From DATJYV01 sp035499415 (GTDB taxonomy: Bacteria > Bacteroidota > Ignavibacteria > UBA10030), in NCBI GenBank assembly GCA_035499415.1, contig DATJYV010000074.1:1-10339 (forward strand): 10,339 nt of DNA. Reading direction: 5' to 3'. The number at the start of each line of letters is the position of its first letter. The first letter of the stretch is position 1. Position numbers and translations under genes: made by a program. The notes beneath the pieces were generated by a model, which saw nothing but the letters and a program-made list of their open reading frames with translations, did not search any database and was not told where the DNA came from. This document shows positions 7,041 through 10,339 of this stretch, piece by piece.

Positions 7041-7295
7041 TCAGCTCTTCACCTGCTCGAGCGTGTACGAAAAGTCTTCCATCACAGGGTTCGCCAGAAG
7101 TTTTTGACACGCTTCCTTTGTAATCCTCTCCGCTTCATCCCGCTTGTCGGTCGCGACGCGGAGCTCGATGAATTTTCCGATCCGGACATCCTCGACTTTC
7201 GGGAAACCGAGCGAATGAATTCCCTGTTCCACCGCCTTCCCCTGAGGGTCGAGGATCGACTTGCGAAGCGTGACGACAATCCTTGATTGAAACAT
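7041..7295 (-). CDS. purS: Phosphoribosylformylglycinamidine synthase subunit PurS
   Basis: PurS is the small structural subunit that holds PurQ and PurL together in bacteria lacking a fused FGAM synthase. The 84-residue size is typical. Family features are the opening beta-strand (RIVVTLRKSILDPQGKAVEQ), the LGFPKVEDVRIGKFIEL segment at ~29-45, and ANPVMEDFSYTLE near the C-terminus. The ATG at 7295 has GAGGGG at 7301-7306, 5 nt upstream. It is 14 bp after pssA and 2 bp before purQ. This organisation means the organism uses a multi-part PurSQL enzyme, not the single-chain type of gammaproteobacteria. Confidence 0.96.
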   Translation of the reverse strand: MFQSRIVVTLRKSILDPQGKAVEQGIHSLGFPKVEDVRIGKFIELRVATDKRDEAERITKEACQKLLANPVMEDFSYTLEQVKS

Positions 7296-7309
7296 CGGGA
7301 CCCCTCGGC

Positions 7310-8074
7310 TTAAATATCGATGCTCGAGACTTCACTCTCTTCGTCCGCTTCCTTTTCGATGTGGAGCCCCCAACGGCGAACGGCATGATAGCCGGACCGG
7401 ATGAGGCCGAGGCAGATGAACGCGAAGAGGACGAGGAAGAGATACTGACCCTTGGAGAAGATAACGATGAGCGCCGCCACGCCAAAACCGACCACGCGCC
7501 ACGGGTTCGCCGCAATGTCGCGCTTCGTCAGCTTCGGCAGGGTTTCGTAGCGGACGCGGCTGACCATGAGGAATGACACGAGAAGCACGAGCGGCGCAAG
7601 CGCGTCCCGTGCCGCGCCGATCATGCCGAGCCCGTCGGAATAATTTTCGAGAAGGAAGGCACTGAGCGTGATGGCCTGCGCGGGAATCGGCAGTCCGCTA
7701 AAATGGTCTTTATCAAAGCCGACGAGCTGGACGTTGAACCGGGCGAGCCGTATCGCACCGAAGATGAGCGGAAGAGATGCGATGAGGATCCCCCAGTTGT
7801 CGAACACGGAGAGATGCGCGCGATAAACCATGACGGACGGCGCGGCGCCGAAGGAAACAACGTCGGCGAGAGAATCAAGCTCGACGCCGAATTTGCTCGA
7901 GGACCGTGTAATGCGGGCCATGACGCCGTCGAGAGAATCAAAGATAGCAGCAAGGATGACGAACCACGCCGCCATTTCAATTTTCCCCTGGCCTGCATTC
8001 ATGATCGCCAGGAAACCGCAGAAGATGTTGAGAGTCGTAAAAAGGCTCGGGACGACTGCTCTGGTTATTTTCAT
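7310..8074 (-). CDS. pssA: CDP-diacylglycerol-serine O-phosphatidyltransferase
   Basis: PssA condenses CDP-diacylglycerol with serine to give phosphatidylserine at the membrane. The 254-residue protein has the CDP-alcohol phosphotransferase motif DG-x2-AR-x8-G-x3-D-x3-D: D49 G50, A53 R54, G63, D67 and D71. Its several hydrophobic helices include a first near 8-26, a second at ~34-48 ahead of the motif, and a C-terminal pair around 193-224. The N-terminus (VVPSLFTTLNIFCGFLAI) is typical of the Bacillus-like integral-membrane PssA rather than the phospholipase-D-like E. coli enzyme. The ATG at 8074 lies 7 bp after psd, with no good Shine-Dalgarno, so coupling to psd is likely. The acidic C-terminal tail is unremarkable. 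psd acts directly on the product. Confidence 0.95.
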   Translation of the reverse strand: MKITRAVVPSLFTTLNIFCGFLAIMNAGQGKIEMAAWFVILAAIFDSLDGVMARITRSSSKFGVELDSLADVVSFGAAPSVMVYRAHLSVFDNWGILIASLPLIFGAIRLARFNVQLVGFDKDHFSGLPIPAQAITLSAFLLENYSDGLGMIGAARDALAPLVLLVSFLMVSRVRYETLPKLTKRDIAANPWRVVGFGVAALIVIFSKGQYLFLVLFAFICLGLIRSGYHAVRRWGLHIEKEADEESEVSSIDI

Positions 8075-8081
8075 CGAGGTC

Positions 8082-8783
8082 TTATGGGTGTGAAGGAATT
8101 GACCCCGGCTTCACCCCCCGGGGGTCGAACGACGGACCGAGCGTGGCAAGCACCGTTTCTCCCGCCACCGTCCGGTCTCCAACGTGCACGCGCACATGCG
8201 AGTTATTCGGAAGCAATAGATCGACGCGCGACCCGAACTTGATCATGCCGAATCGTTCGCCCGCGACGACACGCTCATTGAGCGCGAGCGAACAGACGAT
8301 TCTCCGCGCAACAAATCCAGCGATTTGTTTCATCAACACTTTTCCGCGTCCGTTTTCGATGCCGACAATCATCTGCTCATTTTTCTCCGATGCCTTGTCT
8401 TCGAAAGCCGCAAAATATTCCCCCTTCACGTACCGCATGTAGCGCACGACCCCCGAGACGGGATTTCGGTTCACGTGGACGTCGAGGGGGGACATGAAGA
8501 TGCTGACCTGGATCGCGTCTCCCTGCATAAATTCCGCCGATCGTGCTTCGCGGATCAGGATCACCTTCCCGTCTGCCGGCGAGATCACCGCAGAGTCATC
8601 GGCCGGCGTCGAACGATCGGGGTCGCGGAAGAAATTGGTGGCAAACGCGAGCGCGAGAATCGCCACAGCGCTCACGCCGTACCGGGCAGCGCGCGGCTCT
8701 ATGAACAGGAACGATAAGACAACAAGAACAAGACACCCGGCGGCAATCGTCCAGTAGACGTCGTAGCCGTACTTGGTGATCAC
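8082..8783 (-). CDS. psd: Phosphatidylserine decarboxylase, short (archaeal-type) family
   Basis: Psd decarboxylates phosphatidylserine to phosphatidylethanolamine. It is a pyruvoyl enzyme made by self-cleavage. This is the short form (233 residues), with two N-terminal hydrophobic segments (~10-28 and 37-50) for the membrane. The catalytic core has SPADGKV at 68-74 with D71, SPLDVHVNR at 98-106 with H103, and the cleavage site FGSR, cutting between G184 and S185. The start is GTG at 8783: an in-frame TAA lies 33 bp upstream and no other start codon lies between. There is no clear ribosome site. It is the first gene after the promoter at 8919-8949 and heads the tight psd-pssA-purS-purQ-tatA block. 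Confidence 0.95.
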   Translation of the reverse strand: MITKYGYDVYWTIAAGCLVLVVLSFLFIEPRAARYGVSAVAILALAFATNFFRDPDRSTPADDSAVISPADGKVILIREARSAEFMQGDAIQVSIFMSPLDVHVNRNPVSGVVRYMRYVKGEYFAAFEDKASEKNEQMIVGIENGRGKVLMKQIAGFVARRIVCSLALNERVVAGERFGMIKFGSRVDLLLPNNSHVRVHVGDRTVAGETVLATLGPSFDPRGVKPGSIPSHP

Positions 8784-8918
8784 GGGATGCGCCGAATCGG
8801 GAAATCGTCCGAACGCTTACATAAACGACGAAGGACGGTACCACGACCGTCCATCCGCAATGGCATCTTCAGCGTCTCCGCGCGATTTTCTTGCCGCTGC
8901 CTCGAAGCATGTGCACTT
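8784..8918 (-). promoter_or_regulatory. psd 5' leader with hairpin and two tiny reading frames
   Basis: This is the predicted untranslated leader of the psd operon. It contains a perfect 7-bp inverted repeat, GGACGGT...ACCGTCC on the minus strand (8852-8846 with 8839-8833, 6-nt loop), about 50 nt before the psd start and followed by a mildly T-rich stretch. Two minute frames are present. A 13-codon one at 8910-8869 encodes a very basic peptide (MLRGSGKKIARRR). A 28-codon one at 8866-8780 has GGAG 9 nt upstream, and its TGA overlaps the psd GTG as GTGA. Both are short enough to be chance. I do not recognise a known riboswitch. Confidence 0.35.
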
Positions 8919-8949
8919 CAAAAGTAGCGAAAAGTGGGTGAAAAGTCAA
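8919..8949 (-). promoter_or_regulatory. Promoter for the psd operon
   Basis: On the minus strand TTGACT (8949-8944) and TACTTT (8926-8921) are separated by exactly 17 bp. The -35 differs from TTGACA at one position. The -10 extended to TACTTTTG (8926-8919) also fits the Bacteroidota TAnnTTTG consensus. It lies in the largest true intergenic gap between complete genes and points at psd. Transcription would start near 8914. It is the best promoter-like sequence I found in the window. Confidence 0.7.
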
Positions 8950-8950
8950 C

Positions 8951-8980
8951 GAATCCGCGGCCCGGCGCCGAGGTGGATTC
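8951..8980 (-). terminator. Possible terminator hairpin at the end of the ATP-grasp-like gene
   Basis: A 6-bp perfect stem GAATCC...GGATTC (8980-8975 with 8956-8951) encloses an 18-nt GC-rich loop containing CGGCGCCG. It overlaps the TGA stop at 8981-8979. Downstream there is only a loose T-rich stretch (TTGACTTTTC), which is also the psd -35 region, so termination would be inefficient if it occurs. Confidence 0.3.
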
Positions 8981-10154
8981 ACGGGTGGTAGGCAATACTC
9001 GACCCGACCCAGGTTTTGTCTTTGTTGAACGCAACTCCCATCATCTTCCCCTTGCTCATGCGCACGAGGTTGTTTACGAGCAGCGGGCGCGTCTCCCATA
9101 CATACATCATTCGAACTTCCGCCATTGCGTATCCGTCGGGCGTTTGCACCAGCGGAGCGTATGTTACTTTCTTCTGGAGGATGTACGAATGACGGTCGCT
9201 GATCGCATCGAGGTCAGCCCGCGTCAGGTCGACTTTCACGCCGGAGCCGGCAAACGAGTAGAGGGGCTTCAGGACGTATTCGCCGAGGTCGTCCGGCAAT
9301 GATCGAAGGTCGTCAAGAAACATGCACGGGGGAACGTATTTGTTCTTCAGGAACGGCAGCGTGTGTTTGCTGATCCTGTAGAACCAGTTGGGATGACCCA
9401 CCCATTCGGCATCCATGTCGTCCGTGAACTTGAAACTGCTTTGGACTTTTTTCTTTTCCAGGTCGTCGACAATCACCCGGTTGTAGATTCGTTCAATCGG
9501 GAATTCTTTTCCGTCCCGTTCGTAGGACAGCTTCCGTCCTTTCTTGATGATTTTGACAAGGTCGACCGTCGGAATGCCGAGCATTTTTTCCGTGCACGCA
9601 AAGTCGATCCGTGTTTTCTGACGCTCCGGGTCGACTTCGAGCAGTACGACACTCGACGGGTCGCGCGTTCCGACGATGAGGTTCCGCAGAACCCCGAGAT
9701 ACGTTTCAAAGGTCAGACCCCCGAAATAACTGCCGTACCCGGACGGAACGCGGAAGTTATGGCGCGTCGCCGCATCGTGCGCCGCCTGATAACAATACAG
9801 CGAGGGGAAGCCTTGAAGCTCGATGAGCTGGGGAGAAAATTCGCCGGAGTCATTCTGACAGATCGCGAAATCCAGTTGCAGGAACGCGGGATGAGCGGTC
9901 TCGCGAGGAACATTCCATGCCGGCGGAACCGCGGTTGAGGCATGCGAGGTAAATTCTTTTGATTGCAGCGTCGCGAGGATCAAATCGCCCGCTGAGATGA
10001 GCTCCCGCGTGATTTCTTCGGAAAGGAAAAGCGGTGTCTCGGAGACGCGGAAGTCGAGAGGATACCTGTAGGTTGTGTCTAATTCCTGGACAAAGGCGCG
10101 GTAGGCCTTATCGGTAAATTCGGCGTTGAATTTCTTGCGAAGTTCGGGAACCAT
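8979..10154 (-). CDS. Uncharacterised protein with ATP-grasp-like C-terminal half
   Basis: I do not recognise this 391-residue protein by name. The C-terminal half reads like an ATP-grasp fold. YVLKPLYSFAGSGVKV at 293-308 (K296) resembles the glycine-rich ATP-binding lysine loop. AEVRMMYVW at 345-353 (E346) and VAFNKD at 374-379 (N377) resemble the E...N metal ligands. The N-terminal half has FLQLDFAICQN at 91-101 and LIELQGFPSLYCYQ at 110-123, similar in style to substrate regions of glutathionylspermidine-synthase-like or circularly permuted ATP-grasp ligases. No signal peptide or membrane segment is seen. The ATG at 10154 has no Shine-Dalgarno, but no other start lies upstream in frame. 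Such enzymes join a carboxylate to an amine using ATP; the substrate is unknown. An unidentified gene ends 102 bp upstream. Confidence 0.85.
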   Translation of the reverse strand: MVPELRKKFNAEFTDKAYRAFVQELDTTYRYPLDFRVSETPLFLSEEITRELISAGDLILATLQSKEFTSHASTAVPPAWNVPRETAHPAFLQLDFAICQNDSGEFSPQLIELQGFPSLYCYQAAHDAATRHNFRVPSGYGSYFGGLTFETYLGVLRNLIVGTRDPSSVVLLEVDPERQKTRIDFACTEKMLGIPTVDLVKIIKKGRKLSYERDGKEFPIERIYNRVIVDDLEKKKVQSSFKFTDDMDAEWVGHPNWFYRISKHTLPFLKNKYVPPCMFLDDLRSLPDDLGEYVLKPLYSFAGSGVKVDLTRADLDAISDRHSYILQKKVTYAPLVQTPDGYAMAEVRMMYVWETRPLLVNNLVRMSKGKMMGVAFNKDKTWVGSSIAYHP

Positions 10155-10256
10155 CGAGGTGATAGGCTGCGTGATAGATCGAACGGCCCTGCTCTGCCGC
10201 CACCCTTGAGGATGATTTCTTCGGACCAGCGTCGGCCTGACAGTCGACGCTTGGGG
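10155..10256 (-). other. Spacer with a perfect 7-bp hairpin
   Basis: This 102-bp gap separates the partial upstream gene from the ATP-grasp-like gene. On the minus strand AGCGTCG (10251-10245) pairs with CGACGCT (10234-10228) across a 10-nt loop, just after the upstream stop codon. No T-run follows, so it is not a classic intrinsic terminator. No convincing promoter or ribosome site is visible in the remainder. Confidence 0.35.
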
Positions 10257-10339
10257 CTAGACGAGAAACCTCCCTTTTTCCATGATCTTCTCCTCATCCA
10301 TCCACACGTCGACTTCCCGGCCGACACAATCGATGTGGG
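10257..10339 (-). CDS. C-terminal fragment of an unidentified protein (possibly M29-like aminopeptidase)
   Basis: The last 26 codons before a TAG at 10259-10257 are visible; the gene starts beyond the right edge. The peptide opens HIDCVG and ends with WMDEEKIMEKGRFLV. The pattern H-x-D followed ~12 residues later by an acidic turn and a terminal K-G-R/K-F resembles the C-termini of M29 (aminopeptidase T-like) metallopeptidases, where the H-x-D supplies metal ligands. That identification rests on very little sequence and is a suggestion only. The reading frame itself looks genuine: its codon use is like the neighbours and it ends cleanly before a spacer. Confidence 0.45.
   Translation of the reverse strand, partial: HIDCVGREVDVWMDEEKIMEKGRFLV

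Noticed and set aside
6343..7107. A 254-codon plus-strand frame opposite purQ
   Set aside because: It is fully antisense to PurQ, whose catalytic Cys, His and Glu are all in place on the other strand.
7039..7110. Longer PurQ start giving 24 extra N-terminal residues
   Set aside because: It would overlap purS by about 70 bp and add residues absent from the family. The ATG at 7038 gives the canonical N-terminus.

Overview
The window is a compact bacterial chromosomal segment (estimated by eye at mid-50s % GC) in which every convincing gene lies on the minus strand, so transcription runs from high to low coordinates. The gene set suggests a member of the Bacteroidota/Chlorobiota/Ignavibacteriota group. 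It has adjacent psd and pssA, separate purS and purQ, GatA for indirect tRNA amidation, a DUF1343/NamZ protein, and a HerA-type ATPase. Its one good promoter (8919-8949) has a TAnnTTTG -10 element, and about half of the genes have no Shine-Dalgarno (SD) sequence. The lineage is an inference, not proven by any single gene.

Layout in transcription order. At the right edge is the 26-residue C-terminus of an unidentified protein, possibly an M29-like aminopeptidase. After 102 bp comes an unrecognised 391-residue protein with a C-terminal ATP-grasp-like signature (8979-10154). A 195-bp spacer follows, holding a possible terminator, a clear sigma70-type promoter and a structured psd leader. From this promoter a tight block runs psd - pssA - purS - purQ - tatA with gaps of 2-14 bp. 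gatA follows after 77 bp and sucD after 65 bp. A HerA/DUF87 ATPase comes 25 bp after sucD, then ndk (106 bp), a NUDIX hydrolase (60 bp), and finally a secreted NamZ-type N-acetylmuramidase whose TTG start overlaps the NUDIX stop. NamZ runs off the left edge.

How the genes work together. Psd and PssA are consecutive steps of phosphatidylethanolamine synthesis. PurS and PurQ are two of the three subunits of FGAM synthase; PurL is not here. TatA serves twin-arginine export. GatA is the amidase subunit of Asp/Glu-tRNA amidotransferase; GatB and GatC are not here. SucD and Ndk both handle nucleoside triphosphates and have been reported to associate physically in other bacteria. The NUDIX protein probably cleaves ADP-ribose or a related nucleotide sugar, and NamZ would trim peptidoglycan fragments outside the cytoplasm. 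This looks like a housekeeping super-operon.

I see no mobile element, CRISPR array, rRNA, tRNA or recognisable defence island. The most interesting items are the orphan HerA ATPase between sucD and ndk, the very basic C-terminal tail on SucD, the uncharacterised ATP-grasp-like protein, and the psd leader with two tiny nested reading frames and a hairpin.
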